From Ruegeria haliotis (lineage in GTDB: Bacteria > Pseudomonadota > Alphaproteobacteria > Rhodobacterales > Rhodobacteraceae), in NCBI RefSeq assembly GCF_013377785.1, contig NZ_JABXWT010000001.1:1-64000 (forward strand): a DNA stretch of 64,000 nucleotides. The letters run 5' to 3'. The translations under genes were made by a program, and so were the position numbers. Below, one piece after another: positions 1 through 8,453 of the stretch (position 1 is its first letter; the number at the start of each line of letters is the position of its first letter). The notes under the pieces are model-generated. The model saw only the letters and a program-made list of their open reading frames with translations, was not told where the DNA came from and did not search any database.

Positions 1-26
1 CTGGATCAATTGCTTAACGTCTTCAC

Positions 27-76
27 CTCGTCAGGCTCATAACCTGAAGGTCACAGGTTCAAAGCCTACTCCCACA
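27..76 (+). pseudogene. 3' half of initiator tRNA-Met (CAU), degenerate
   Basis: Bases from about 31 form an anticodon arm (TCAGG, loop CTCATAA, CCTGA) with a CAU anticodon. The variable loop AAGGTC, the T loop TTCAAAG and an acceptor-like tail follow. This is the order of the 3' half of an alphaproteobacterial initiator tRNA. The 27 bases before it do not form a D arm or an acceptor partner, two T-stem pairs are lost (ACAGG against CCTAC), and CCA is not encoded. It is therefore a fragment, not a working tRNA. Integrases commonly use tRNA 3' halves as attachment sites, so an old element boundary is a reasonable inference given the mobile-element debris that follows. Confidence 0.6.
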
Positions 77-231
77 ATCAATAAAACTAACCAGATAGAT
101 ATCGCGCATTTAGACTCACATCACGTGAGGCGCTCTGCGTTGTGCTGGAAGCGTTGCATCTGACCCCTTAGATAGCAACTTACCTCAAGAACGCCCTGAT
201 TTTATGATGCATCCAAGAGGACACGAGCATC

Positions 232-597
232 ATGAACGCACACACCCGAAACGAGCTTTCGAGCGACAAGAAGATAGGAGATGTCTTCTACGCCTTTGGA
301 TATTCCATCCCTGTTTCGAAAACCGGAAAGAAGCTCTGGCCCGCGCTCTTTAAGAGGGCCATCGTCTACAAGTTGATGACCAATGAATTGACGGCCAACC
401 AAGTCGCCACCGGTTGTAAGATCCCCCTTCCAATGGTTTACGATTGGAAAAGCGCAAATGCACACCACGTCTTAAAGCAGATCGAAGTAGACCAAGAACC
501 AGCATTCGCGGAAATCCAAATTCAAGAAACGCCCCTGTCTAGCGACCAAACTGGTGGCGAGCTACGGCTACGCGCTTATCGCCTTCGTGGTCGATGA
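232..597 (+). CDS. IS66-type TnpA-like (OrfA) helix-turn-helix protein
   Basis: This is a 121-residue protein. Residues about 33-75 (KLWPALFKRAIVYKLM onward) look like the helix-turn-helix of IS66 OrfA/TnpA proteins, and a PAFAEIQIQE segment near residue 90 matches the usual short tail of that family. The last dozen residues are Arg-rich and unlike the family, so the 3' end may be broken. No TnpB or TnpC partner follows, so this is an orphan accessory gene rather than a complete insertion sequence. It sits next to a tRNA fragment and an interrupted frame, which fits an old integration site. The family assignment rests on the motif pattern only. Confidence 0.5.
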   Translation: MNAHTRNELSSDKKIGDVFYAFGYSIPVSKTGKKLWPALFKRAIVYKLMTNELTANQVATGCKIPLPMVYDWKSANAHHVLKQIEVDQEPAFAEIQIQETPLSSDQTGGELRLRAYRLRGR

Positions 598-634
598 TCT
601 CGACGCTGAAAAAAGGAGTTTCGAGGAAGCCGGG

Positions 635-934
635 TTACGGCATCGAGTAAAGGTTTTGCACCCCCAACAGGCTTGTTGGGCTGATCCGCGTCCCCTCCCA
701 ACGTGGGAGCGATTGTGGGTCGGCGCGATAACCTTGAACCAATTCATCAAGGTCTTCCTTTGTGACCTTTCCCAACACTGGCCTAATTCTCTCAAAGTAT
801 CGTTTGGATCGAGAACGCTAGAATAACTCAAACGCTCGATGACCGTACCCCAAGTGCGCCAACGTGTCGGGATCCCACCCATTTTTTCGGACTGCTCTCG
901 CTTCGTTCGCGGACTCTTCGAGATTTTCGTCCAT
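635..934 (-). pseudogene. Amber-interrupted frame of unknown function
   Basis: On the minus strand an ATG at 934 opens a frame of 38 codons, starting MDENLEESANEARAVRK, that ends at a TAG at 818-820. The same frame then runs another 60 codons without a stop (RSRSKRYFERIRPVLGKVTK onward) to a TAA at 635-637. Both halves have the charged, hydrophilic composition of a real protein, unlike the Arg/Ser/Cys-rich alternative frames here. I read it as one protein of about 99 residues broken by a single amber codon. I do not recognise the family. It lies in the mobile-element debris at the window edge. Confidence 0.35.
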
Positions 935-1116
935 GGCTTGTCGCCGCGATGATCAACGGCAGCTTGCCACTCGTTCTTGAAAAAGTGGGTCGCGTATGTC
1001 TTTGGGGAATTGGACAACCAGTGGGATCGTTCCAGAGTTCGATGTAATTAGTCACCTACGCGCCTCGGAGTTTTAGAGATCTGTCTACCCGGGGTTTATG
1101 CTGATCCGGATATCTT

Positions 1117-2094
1117 TCAATCGTCCCACAGTTCTACCAGTCCAAATACAGTGCGGTGCATGCCGTCTATCTTGTCGTCGCTCACGATGACGAGCATTCC
1201 GTTACCGATATCGGCGACGCCTTCGAATTTCGCGTCCGGCACTCCGGGAATCGGCACAGCGGCCCAGCGCGTTGGACATAGATCAGCATCGCAACCGACC
1301 GGATCCAACAATCTGAGAATGGGTGTTAGAACTGCCTTGTCCTTGGATTTCAGGTTTTCCAAGATGACGATGCGACCATCAGGTAGTACTTCAAGACCTT
1401 TGATGCTGGTCGATCCAACTTCAGAAACATCAAAGGAAAACAGCTTGCCGGCGGCACCATAAATCGTATGCGTTTGTCGCGGCTCTGTGCGCAGCGGCTC
1501 TTCGGGGGCGGTCAGCATTCCGAAGACCGGATGCTGTGCGAAAGATTCAAGCCCGTCCTTGGCGCTGCGTTGAAGTTCCGGATCGCGCAGTGCCGAGGGG
1601 ACACTGATATAAGATATCAACTGCCCATCCAGGGTGAACTGCGCAATCGATGGGCCGCTTTCGCTGACCACAATTATGCTGGCATCCCCGGTTATCCCAT
1701 TGTCTGCGTTATGCATCGCAAGTCCCTCGGTATTGAAGTCGATGCGGCGCATCTGGGTGCCATCTGCATCCCTCAACTTGACGGCCGAGACCGGTTCGAT
1801 CGCGTCGAACTTTCCATCTGCAACCGAGAGCGAAAATGAAAACAGTCTGGTCCTGTCAGAGACGATGCGTAGCAAATGGTCATCATGGTCATAAGACGCC
1901 CCCGAGGCTTCCGAGAACTTGATGTCGTCGATGCGGATGCCACTCAGGATTTGATGATCCAGAAGGGTTGCGTTCAGACCCGCAGACTGCGTCGACGTCA
2001 CTTCTGCGTGCAAGACAGTTGTGCCAGAGCTGAGAGACAGCGCCAGCGCGTAAACAAATGAAGGAAGAAAACGTCTGGATGGTGAAATGGTCAT
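1117..2094 (-). CDS. Exported phytase-like esterase (PF13449-type)
   Basis: This is a 325-residue protein. The start at 2094 is preferred: an AGGA lies about 8 bases upstream and the product then begins with a signal peptide (MTISPSRRFLPSFVYALALS, cleavage near AEV). The upstream ATG falls inside a stem-loop. The mature part has the repeated strand and turn pattern of esterase-like phytase beta-propellers (SEASGASYDHDDHLLRIVSD; STSIKGLEVLPDGRIVILEN; KFEGVADIGNGMLVIVSDD). Such proteins are periplasmic and thought to cleave phosphoesters. It lies 78 bases downstream of the phosphate transporter gene on the same strand, which supports a role in supplying phosphate. The actual substrate cannot be read from the sequence. 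Confidence 0.75.
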   Translation of the reverse strand: MTISPSRRFLPSFVYALALSLSSGTTVLHAEVTSTQSAGLNATLLDHQILSGIRIDDIKFSEASGASYDHDDHLLRIVSDRTRLFSFSLSVADGKFDAIEPVSAVKLRDADGTQMRRIDFNTEGLAMHNADNGITGDASIIVVSESGPSIAQFTLDGQLISYISVPSALRDPELQRSAKDGLESFAQHPVFGMLTAPEEPLRTEPRQTHTIYGAAGKLFSFDVSEVGSTSIKGLEVLPDGRIVILENLKSKDKAVLTPILRLLDPVGCDADLCPTRWAAVPIPGVPDAKFEGVADIGNGMLVIVSDDKIDGMHRTVFGLVELWDD

Positions 2095-2135
2095 TCGTAG
2101 TGTCCTGTGACTTAAGGTCCGATTGAGATTGTGCA

Positions 2136-2162
2136 CACCCCGACAAAGGATTTGCCGGGGTG
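2136..2162 (-). terminator. Stem-loop between pit and the phytase-like gene
   Basis: CACCCCG (2136-2142) pairs with CGGGGTG (2156-2162), and CAAA pairs with TTTG inside across one A/C mismatch, leaving a GGA loop. No T-run follows on either strand. It may attenuate or process the pit transcript before the phytase-like gene rather than act as a full intrinsic terminator. Confidence 0.4.
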
Positions 2163-2172
2163 GTACCTTGGC

Positions 2173-3756
2173 TTAGGGGAGCATGATCCCGCGCAGGGTG
2201 AAGTAGACGACTGCGGAAATGGCTGCTGTTGCAGGAACCGTGATGATCCAGGCCGCAAAGATTTTCAGCACCAGCGAGCGATCGACAAGATCGCGCTTGT
2301 GCAGGCGCGTGATTGTCTTGCGATCGAGCTTGGTCACATCGCTTTGACCCATGCGCGTCTTCAGCTTCAGCTCCTTCAGCATCGCGCTGCGCTCGATGAA
2401 CGGCGTGGCGTGGAACCGCTTCAGGAACGTATCCACACTATCGGTATCGCCGTTGGGGTGGGCTTCGTGGATTTCGTGCAGGATACCTTCGTACCGTGCC
2501 TTGATCCGCTCGCGCAGGAAACCCACCCCCAGGACCGCGCCTACGGTTACGTGAGTGGTGCTGACAGGCAGGCCGAGCTGACTGGCGAGAATGACCGTCA
2601 GCGTGGCCGCCATGGCAATGCAGTAGGCGCGGATGGCGTCGAGATGTGTCAGTTCGGATCCGATAGTGCGGATCACGCGGGGTCCGAAAGCCAGAAGGCC
2701 AATGGCCAGACCAATAGCGCCGATGGCCAGCAGCCAGAACGGGATACCCGCCTTGGCACTCACATCACCACTGGACAAGGCATCAACGATGCCCGCAAGC
2801 GGCCCGATAGCGTTTGCAACGTCATTGGACCCATGGGCGAAACTGAGCGCAGCGGCGGCAAGAATGAGCGGCACGGCCAGCAATCGGTTCACACTGGTCT
2901 TAGTGTTTTCAAGAGCTTTTGCCTGACGGGTTACTATGACCTGCATCACGAACCACGCAACCACAGCCAGGGCAAAGCTCAAGGCTGCAATGGTCATCAG
3001 ATCGACCGAAACGATCTTTTTCAGACCCTTGACCAGCAGGAATGTAGTAAAGCTCATGGTCATTGCGGCCACCAGCAGGGGAATGGCCCGTTTCGCGGCA
3101 CTCAGAATGTCGCTCTGATAAGTGATCGCCCGCTTCACAACATAGAGGCAGATTGCGGCCAGAACGGCGCCAAGCATTGGCGACACTACCCAGCTTGCCA
3201 CGATATTGGTAACGACCGCCCAGTTGACGACCGAAAACCCGGCGGCGGCAACACCCGCCCCTAAAACGCCACCGACGATGGAATGCGTTGTAGAGACTGG
3301 CGCACCAACCATGGTTGCGAGATTCAGCCAGGTCGCCGCAGCCAGCAAGGCGGCCATCATGACCCAAACATAAACCATCTGATCCGAAATCAGCGAGGGA
3401 TCGACAATGCCAGCGCGCACGGTTCCCACGACATTGCCGCCAGCGACAATGGCGCCAAGTGCTTCGAACGCGGCCGCCATGACAAGCGCGGCGCCCAATG
3501 TCATGACCTTGGCCCCAACGGTGGGACCGACATTGTTGGCAACGTCATTTGCCCCAATATTCAGGGCCATATAGGCCCCGAACCCAGCGGTGATGGCGAA
3601 AAGAATACCAAACTCACCACCGCGAAAATATGCATACCCTACGGCGGCGGCGATAAAAGCCAGGCAGAGTATGATCCGCTGGATTGGTTTGGACATCGCG
3701 ACCGATGGTTCTGGGTTCGCGGTTGTGAGTGGGGTGTTCAGAGCTGAATCAGACAT
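2173..3756 (-). CDS. pit: PiT-family inorganic phosphate transporter
   Basis: This 527-residue inner-membrane protein has about ten to twelve hydrophobic segments. It carries two copies of the PiT signature: GANDVANNVGPTVGAK in the N-terminal half and GSNDVANAIGPLAG in the C-terminal half. VSTTHSIVGGVLG and VSTTHVTVGAVLG are the matching second repeat motifs. PiT carriers take up phosphate (often metal-phosphate) with a cation. A long hydrophilic insert of about 100 residues (about 390-485) precedes the last membrane segment. GGGAGGAA lies just upstream of the ATG. It is the third gene of a tight minus-strand operon after the DUF4956 and VTC genes (27-base gap), so imported phosphate and polyphosphate synthesis are probably co-expressed. 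Confidence 0.93.
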   Translation of the reverse strand: MSDSALNTPLTTANPEPSVAMSKPIQRIILCLAFIAAAVGYAYFRGGEFGILFAITAGFGAYMALNIGANDVANNVGPTVGAKVMTLGAALVMAAAFEALGAIVAGGNVVGTVRAGIVDPSLISDQMVYVWVMMAALLAAATWLNLATMVGAPVSTTHSIVGGVLGAGVAAAGFSVVNWAVVTNIVASWVVSPMLGAVLAAICLYVVKRAITYQSDILSAAKRAIPLLVAAMTMSFTTFLLVKGLKKIVSVDLMTIAALSFALAVVAWFVMQVIVTRQAKALENTKTSVNRLLAVPLILAAAALSFAHGSNDVANAIGPLAGIVDALSSGDVSAKAGIPFWLLAIGAIGLAIGLLAFGPRVIRTIGSELTHLDAIRAYCIAMAATLTVILASQLGLPVSTTHVTVGAVLGVGFLRERIKARYEGILHEIHEAHPNGDTDSVDTFLKRFHATPFIERSAMLKELKLKTRMGQSDVTKLDRKTITRLHKRDLVDRSLVLKIFAAWIITVPATAAISAVVYFTLRGIMLP

Positions 3757-3783
3757 TGTATGTTCCTCCCATTATTTTTGGGT

Positions 3784-4563
3784 TTAAGCGCCCTGCGCAC
3801 CGGCGAGACGGAGCCTTCTCAGTGCCGGCAGAAATTTGTTTTGACGTTCAACTGCACCGGTCGAAGCCATGCCGATGCAATATTTTGAGCAGCGCTTTGT
3901 TGGATGTAGATGCAGCCCGCGCAGGATTTTGTCGGCAATTCCGTTGCCGCGCGCGGATTTTGTCTCGATGATGAACATGTCGGGCTGCACCGCACGAGAG
4001 GTTCCGTTGGCCTCAAAATGCAAGTTGGTGTCGATGGTCATGCGTTCGCCACCTTCCCTGGCGACCAGGGTGATGCGCTCGTATTGCATTGCGATCACCG
4101 GATGCAGTGATTTGCCAAAGCTCTCCGAGTAAATGTCGCGGTAGTTTTCCTCGATGAATTCCACCGCCTGTTCGTTCAGAGGGTTGGCATGATCTTTGAC
4201 CTTCAGCCGCTTTTTTACGGTGACCTTGCGCTTGTCTTTCAGCTTCACTTCCAGATAGCTGAAGCCAGCATCAACATATTCCCGGACCCGAACTTTACAG
4301 CGTTTGCGGCGTCCCTGATGATGGTCGTAATAACCGCGCAGCTCGTCATCGTCGTAGTATTTGGTTGCATAGGTGAAGGCGCGCTTTCCTTCGATTTCGA
4401 GAACATCAAAATGTTCGGAAAACTTCTCAAGGGCGGGTCTGAACGCATCCGCGGGCAGGATATATTTGTTGTCCAACCGTTCGAGCATTGCCGCCTTGCT
4501 GTTCAGTTCATCAAGACTGATCGTTTCGAAACTGGCGAGCGTTTTTGCTATGTTGGTATTCAT
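3784..4563 (-). CDS. VTC-domain polyphosphate polymerase
   Basis: This is a 259-residue protein with the VTC tunnel-fold signature. It has a basic entry motif ERLDNKYIL (28-36), the Arg/Lys strand RRKRCKVRVREY (85-96) and YLEVKLKDKRKVTVKKR (103-119). These supply the basic residues that bind nucleotide and the growing polyphosphate chain, with acidic Glu105 and further acidic residues as likely metal ligands. There are no membrane segments or SPX domain, as is usual in bacteria. The gene lies between a DUF4956 membrane protein (22-base gap) and pit (27-base gap). The expected role is making polyphosphate from ATP, perhaps at the membrane with its DUF4956 partner. AAGGA precedes the start. Confidence 0.88.
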   Translation of the reverse strand: MNTNIAKTLASFETISLDELNSKAAMLERLDNKYILPADAFRPALEKFSEHFDVLEIEGKRAFTYATKYYDDDELRGYYDHHQGRRKRCKVRVREYVDAGFSYLEVKLKDKRKVTVKKRLKVKDHANPLNEQAVEFIEENYRDIYSESFGKSLHPVIAMQYERITLVAREGGERMTIDTNLHFEANGTSRAVQPDMFIIETKSARGNGIADKILRGLHLHPTKRCSKYCIGMASTGAVERQNKFLPALRRLRLAGAQGA

Positions 4564-4585
4564 GTCAATGTCCTTGATTGAGGGC

Positions 4586-5161
4586 TCAGGTTTTGCGGAA
4601 GAACACGTTGATGCGCGCCATGTCGTTGATGTAATCGAGCGCCGTGATTTGATAGGACATCACGTCAACGCCCAGACGCTTGGACAGGTCTGTACGCATG
4701 GCTTCGGGATCCGACAGGGCGTGCGAGTCAATCTTATCCAGCGTGATCTTGACGCCATCGGCGGATTGTAGAATGCGCGGATGATCCAGCGCCCAGGCAC
4801 CCAGCAGGACCAAGGTGACAATCACACCGACAAATGCCAGTTCGGTACCTTGAATCGAGCAAATGACTGCGATCGCGATGGAACCGAAGAAATACGTGAT
4901 TTCGACTTTTGAAATCTGTTCCGACCGCAGTGTGAACAGTGCTAGGATAGCGAACAGTCCGAACCCCGCCGCCAGGCTGAATTCAACCGATGACAGGACG
5001 GTCAAAACCCCGAAAGCGAAGACATTGAACAGCGACGCGGCGGTCACCAGTTCCTTGTCTCGGTAGCGGCGGTAATACAATCCGAAGACCAGCACCATCA
5101 TTGCGATGATGTTAATCAGAAAGCGAATGGGGGTTTCCGGGGCGAGAATTTGTTCGAGCAT
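4586..5161 (-). CDS. DUF4956 membrane protein, partner of VTC polymerase
   Basis: This is a 191-residue protein with about four transmembrane segments (about residues 10-30, 40-75, 85-105 and 110-125) and a cytoplasmic C-terminal domain of about 65 residues. The start at 5161 is chosen because AAGGATC lies about 7 bases upstream. The longer frame from 5197 has no such site. DUF4956 genes are known neighbours of bacterial VTC polymerases, and a role as membrane anchor or polyphosphate translocator has been suggested from that context. It is the first gene of the DUF4956-VTC-pit operon; the 163 bases upstream should hold the promoter. Confidence 0.85.
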   Translation of the reverse strand: MLEQILAPETPIRFLINIIAMMVLVFGLYYRRYRDKELVTAASLFNVFAFGVLTVLSSVEFSLAAGFGLFAILALFTLRSEQISKVEITYFFGSIAIAVICSIQGTELAFVGVIVTLVLLGAWALDHPRILQSADGVKITLDKIDSHALSDPEAMRTDLSKRLGVDVMSYQITALDYINDMARINVFFRKT

Positions 5162-5324
5162 TTTTTTGATCCTTGGTGTGGGCACCTTATGGATCAAGTT
5201 TTGCTCAGATCGATTGAACTCGTCCTGACTGGCGAGTTACGCGCGTATTACATCTTCATGAATGGTTGGTGACAATGACACTTGTCTTTACTGGCCCGAC
5301 AAAAACCGACTGCGCCTACCTGTC

Positions 5325-6008
5325 TCAGCCGAAACGGTACCCGGCCCCGCGTACCGTTGCGATCAGATGGTCATAGGGTACCAGCTTCTTGCGCAGACGC
5401 CCGACATAGACGTCGACTACATTTGTCATCGGGTCTTCCTGCATGTTCCACACGGCATTCAGGATTCGCTCGCGGCTCAGAACCCGGCGCTCGTTGGACA
5501 GAAACAATGAGATCAGCTCACGCTCTTTCGATGACAGTTCAATCTCATTTCCGTCAACGGTCAGCATCATAGCGGTCCGATCGAAATGGAGCCCGCTATG
5601 CGACAGTTCTTTCTCGGCATCGTGGCCAGAGTATTTTTCAACCCGGCGATACAGTGCTTCAATACGAGCCAGTAATTCTTCAAAGTCGAAAGGCTTCGGT
5701 AGGTAATCGTCGGCTCCGGTCTTCAGGCCGGCAATCCGCTCGTCAGTTGCATCGAGCGCAGTCAGCATCAGAACTGGTGTGTGGTTTTTGCGGGCACGCA
5801 TCTTCTGACAGACATCAAGACCCGAAATACCCGGCAGCATGAGGTCAAGAACGACGACATCAAAATCGCGACCCTTGAGGAGTTCCAAACCAGTTTCGCC
5901 ATCGAAAGTGTGTTCCACGGACCAGCCTTCTGATTTCAACCCTCTGCGTATGAAATCCGCAACCTTCGCCTCGTCTTCTATCAAAAGAATGTTCACTATT
6001 TCCGCCAT
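5325..6008 (-). CDS. OmpR/PhoB-type response regulator
   Basis: This is a 227-residue protein with an N-terminal receiver domain (acidic pair EDE at 11-13, phospho-acceptor Asp55 in VVVLDLMLPG, the switch Thr in LMLTALD and the Lys of LPKPFDF). A winged-helix DNA-binding domain of the OmpR type follows (about 130-225, ending VDVYVGRLRKKL and RGAGYRFG). It lies 89 bases after the sensor kinase gene and 163 bases before the DUF4956-VTC-pit operon, all on the minus strand. This makes that operon its likely target. It lacks the usual phoR-pstSCAB-phoU neighbours, so I do not call it PhoB. Confidence 0.9.
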   Translation of the reverse strand: MAEIVNILLIEDEAKVADFIRRGLKSEGWSVEHTFDGETGLELLKGRDFDVVVLDLMLPGISGLDVCQKMRARKNHTPVLMLTALDATDERIAGLKTGADDYLPKPFDFEELLARIEALYRRVEKYSGHDAEKELSHSGLHFDRTAMMLTVDGNEIELSSKERELISLFLSNERRVLSRERILNAVWNMQEDPMTNVVDVYVGRLRKKLVPYDHLIATVRGAGYRFG

Positions 6009-6097
6009 CGTTGATCAGCGGTGAGCATACCATTGAGCGCTGCCGCTTTTATGGGAAGGTTTGGGTGCCCGGAGATGAGGGCGATCGGATACCCATC

Positions 6098-7690
6098 CTA
6101 GTTAACTGTTTTCCGCCTTACGGGCAAACCGCCTTCAACAGTGGAAAGGTGCGTACCCTTGGGCAATTTAATCAGTGAGATCAAACCACCGCCCTCACGA
6201 TCAAGCAAGGTGGCTTTGCCGCCATGTGCTTCGACGATGGCCCGCACGATCGGTAGGCCCAGCCCGGTGCCCGAACCATCCGAGTCCGCCGCATTCGATC
6301 CGCGAAAAAACCTGTCAAAGGCACGCTTTTTCTCTGCATCGTCCATACCCGGACCGCGATCTTCCACAGCGATGGAATATCCGGCGGGCGATTGATCAAC
6401 CCGCACCGACAATTCCTCACCTCCGTAACGCCTTGCATTCTGCATCAGCGCAAAGACCGCCTGGCGGATACGATGTGGGTCGACGCGCAGGATTGCGTTG
6501 TCGACATCTATCTTGATGGACACCGAAGCGTCAAAAAGAGACGCCGTATCAGATACGAGGTCGCCAAGATTGGTTTCCTCCATCTCCAGCTTGACCATTC
6601 CGGCTTCCTGCCGAGAAACAAACAGCAGATCGTCGACAAGGCGATTGGTGTGCTTCGCGGTATCGCGCGCGCGCCGCAAGGCCTGCTGATATTCTTCGGC
6701 CGGTTTCTCGTCTCCTCGCAGGGTGACGTCGCATTCGCCCTGAATGATCGTCAGGGGGGTGCGCAATTCATGACTGACATCGGCCAGCAACTGACGCCGG
6801 GCGGCCTCTGAACTCTGTGCTTCGTCCAACAACCGCTCCAGTTCCCGGGTTCTGTTCGCCACAGCTGCTTCAAGGGCCGCATTATGATTTCTAAGCTCCT
6901 GCGTACGACTTTCGACTTTGATCGCCATGTCATCCAGGACTTGCCCGATCTCCGAAATCTCAGTTTTTCCCTTAAGATTTATCAGGTTGGCGAAATTTCC
7001 GTGCGAAAACTCCCGAACCCCTTGTATCAGATGGGCCAAAGGCTTGGCGATACTTCGACGATATGATGCAATAGACAAAATGGTCACGATGACGGACAAA
7101 ATCGCGAACAGAAACGCTATTCTTTCAATCAAAACAATATGCGCTTCGGTATCCGCGCGCGTTTCCTCGACCTCCTCCAATTCCTCGTCCAGCGCTTCGC
7201 CAATCATCACTCGGAAATCACGGTCGATATCATGATCCAAAAGTGATGAGAGCGCTGACCAGTTGCGGCTGAAACCGTCGGGTACATCGCCCTGAATGGC
7301 GTTTTCGAATTTTTGTATGACATCCTCTATTCGCCGCTCAATACGTGACAGCAATTCAAGTTCTTCAAACTCCTCATCGCCTACCAGTTCGATCTCTTCT
7401 GCGATGACACCTCGGATTGTTGAGATGTTTGCGCGAATACGGATAATAAGTTCCGCTTCTCCCGCGCCACGATCACGGTCGCCGATCAACATCGCATCGC
7501 CATATTGCTTGAACAATTGATAGATGTTCGAACTGAGCTGAAGATGCGCTTCATAAGACCGGTTTGCGAGTGCGGTTCGGGTGCTAAAAAATTTTGTTCG
7601 CTCGGCTGACCAATAAGCCAATCCAGTTCCACCAAGCGCAAGCAGCAACATGAGCATAGCGAACGTATTAATGATACTTGTGACTCTCAT
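6098..7690 (-). CDS. Membrane sensor histidine kinase
   Basis: This is a 530-residue protein. It has a transmembrane segment at about 8-27, an acidic helical extracytoplasmic domain at about 30-185 (rich in Glu and Arg, like four-helix-bundle sensors), a second segment at about 188-208 and HAMP (about 210-262). A coiled coil follows (about 262-300), then HisKA with phospho-His307 in ADVSHELRTPLT, and HATPase with N box (ALMQNARRYGGEEL), GPGMDD and GTGLGLPIV. It is the first gene of the kinase-regulator pair. The sensed signal is unknown; the neighbours suggest phosphate or a phosphate-linked envelope signal. Confidence 0.9.
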   Translation of the reverse strand: MRVTSIINTFAMLMLLLALGGTGLAYWSAERTKFFSTRTALANRSYEAHLQLSSNIYQLFKQYGDAMLIGDRDRGAGEAELIIRIRANISTIRGVIAEEIELVGDEEFEELELLSRIERRIEDVIQKFENAIQGDVPDGFSRNWSALSSLLDHDIDRDFRVMIGEALDEELEEVEETRADTEAHIVLIERIAFLFAILSVIVTILSIASYRRSIAKPLAHLIQGVREFSHGNFANLINLKGKTEISEIGQVLDDMAIKVESRTQELRNHNAALEAAVANRTRELERLLDEAQSSEAARRQLLADVSHELRTPLTIIQGECDVTLRGDEKPAEEYQQALRRARDTAKHTNRLVDDLLFVSRQEAGMVKLEMEETNLGDLVSDTASLFDASVSIKIDVDNAILRVDPHRIRQAVFALMQNARRYGGEELSVRVDQSPAGYSIAVEDRGPGMDDAEKKRAFDRFFRGSNAADSDGSGTGLGLPIVRAIVEAHGGKATLLDREGGGLISLIKLPKGTHLSTVEGGLPVRRKTVN

Positions 7691-7955
7691 CTGCGCTTCC
7701 CGTACAATCTTGCAATCGATAGTGTTGCAGGCCCTTGGTCTTCCGACAAAGCGCAGCCCTTTATGGGCAGAAAACAGCTGTTAGATCTCATTGAACGTTG
7801 GTCAGGCGATCTCGGGACCATCCAGTTCCTATCCTTCGTGCACACTAGCTAGCGCAATCTTATCGAAGATAACCGCTGTAACCCAACCTGGACCTGTCAT
7901 CGGCATGAAGAAATACTGAACTGAAAATGAATATATGATGACAAGTCAGGGCCAA

Positions 7956-8327
7956 TCATAACCTCTCAACAGACTTTGCCGCGCAAATCGATCGAGGGAT
8001 TAATCTTGTTAATACAGTATGATAACTGGGAAGCATGAACAGTTGAACGCCTGTGAAATACAAGACGACGAACTGGTCGCCCGATATCGCCAACTTGTTT
8101 TGCGAAGGCTGAATTGCGTTTCGACATTCAAGTTTCAAACGGCAGCCGAACCGATTTACCCACGTTCGCACAGTTTCACGGCTGACAATGATGCCCCGCA
8201 CCGCCAGAAGATCTTCAACATCGATCGTGCTCGGAGCAAATCGATGATTGGCCCACACCGCGTATGCAATGATTGCACAAGGAAAGCGGAAGCCTTTTGG
8301 GCGAGGCAGGTGAGAAGACTGGATCAT
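7956..8327 (-). pseudogene. IS6-family transposase, N-terminal relic
   Basis: Residues 1-61 (about 8327-8145) resemble the start of IS6/IS26-type transposases: a GFRFPCAIIAYAVW segment, then DLLAVRGIIVSRETVRTWVNRFG, the helix-turn-helix of the family. After that the frame turns into unrelated sequence and stops at 7956. The DDE catalytic core is missing. A full protein would be about 230-240 residues, so this is a truncated and decayed copy. No terminal inverted repeats could be identified. It lies next to a repC relic, which suggests debris from a plasmid-borne element. Confidence 0.6.
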
Positions 8328-8453
8328 AATGGGGCGCTACAACGGCGAGCCACGGCAACAAGTTGGCAATGCCGATTGCAGCCATGTAGGCAGCACCCGA
8401 GATCCCGCGTATCGACAAAGAGGAACTGCGCTGCGGCTGGCTATGTGCGTGGT

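Noticed and set aside
1..76. A complete tRNA gene at the window start
   Set aside because: The first 27 bases form neither a D arm nor an acceptor strand, and two T-stem pairs are broken.
2131..3264. A 377-codon plus-strand open frame over pit
   Set aside because: It is antisense to the PiT transporter with both family signatures intact on the minus strand.
5262..5300. TGTCAT-like repeats (GTGTCATTGTCA on the minus strand) as a Pho box
   Set aside because: The two TGTCA units are only 6 bases apart, not the 11-base period of a Pho box, so I do not call it a PhoB site.
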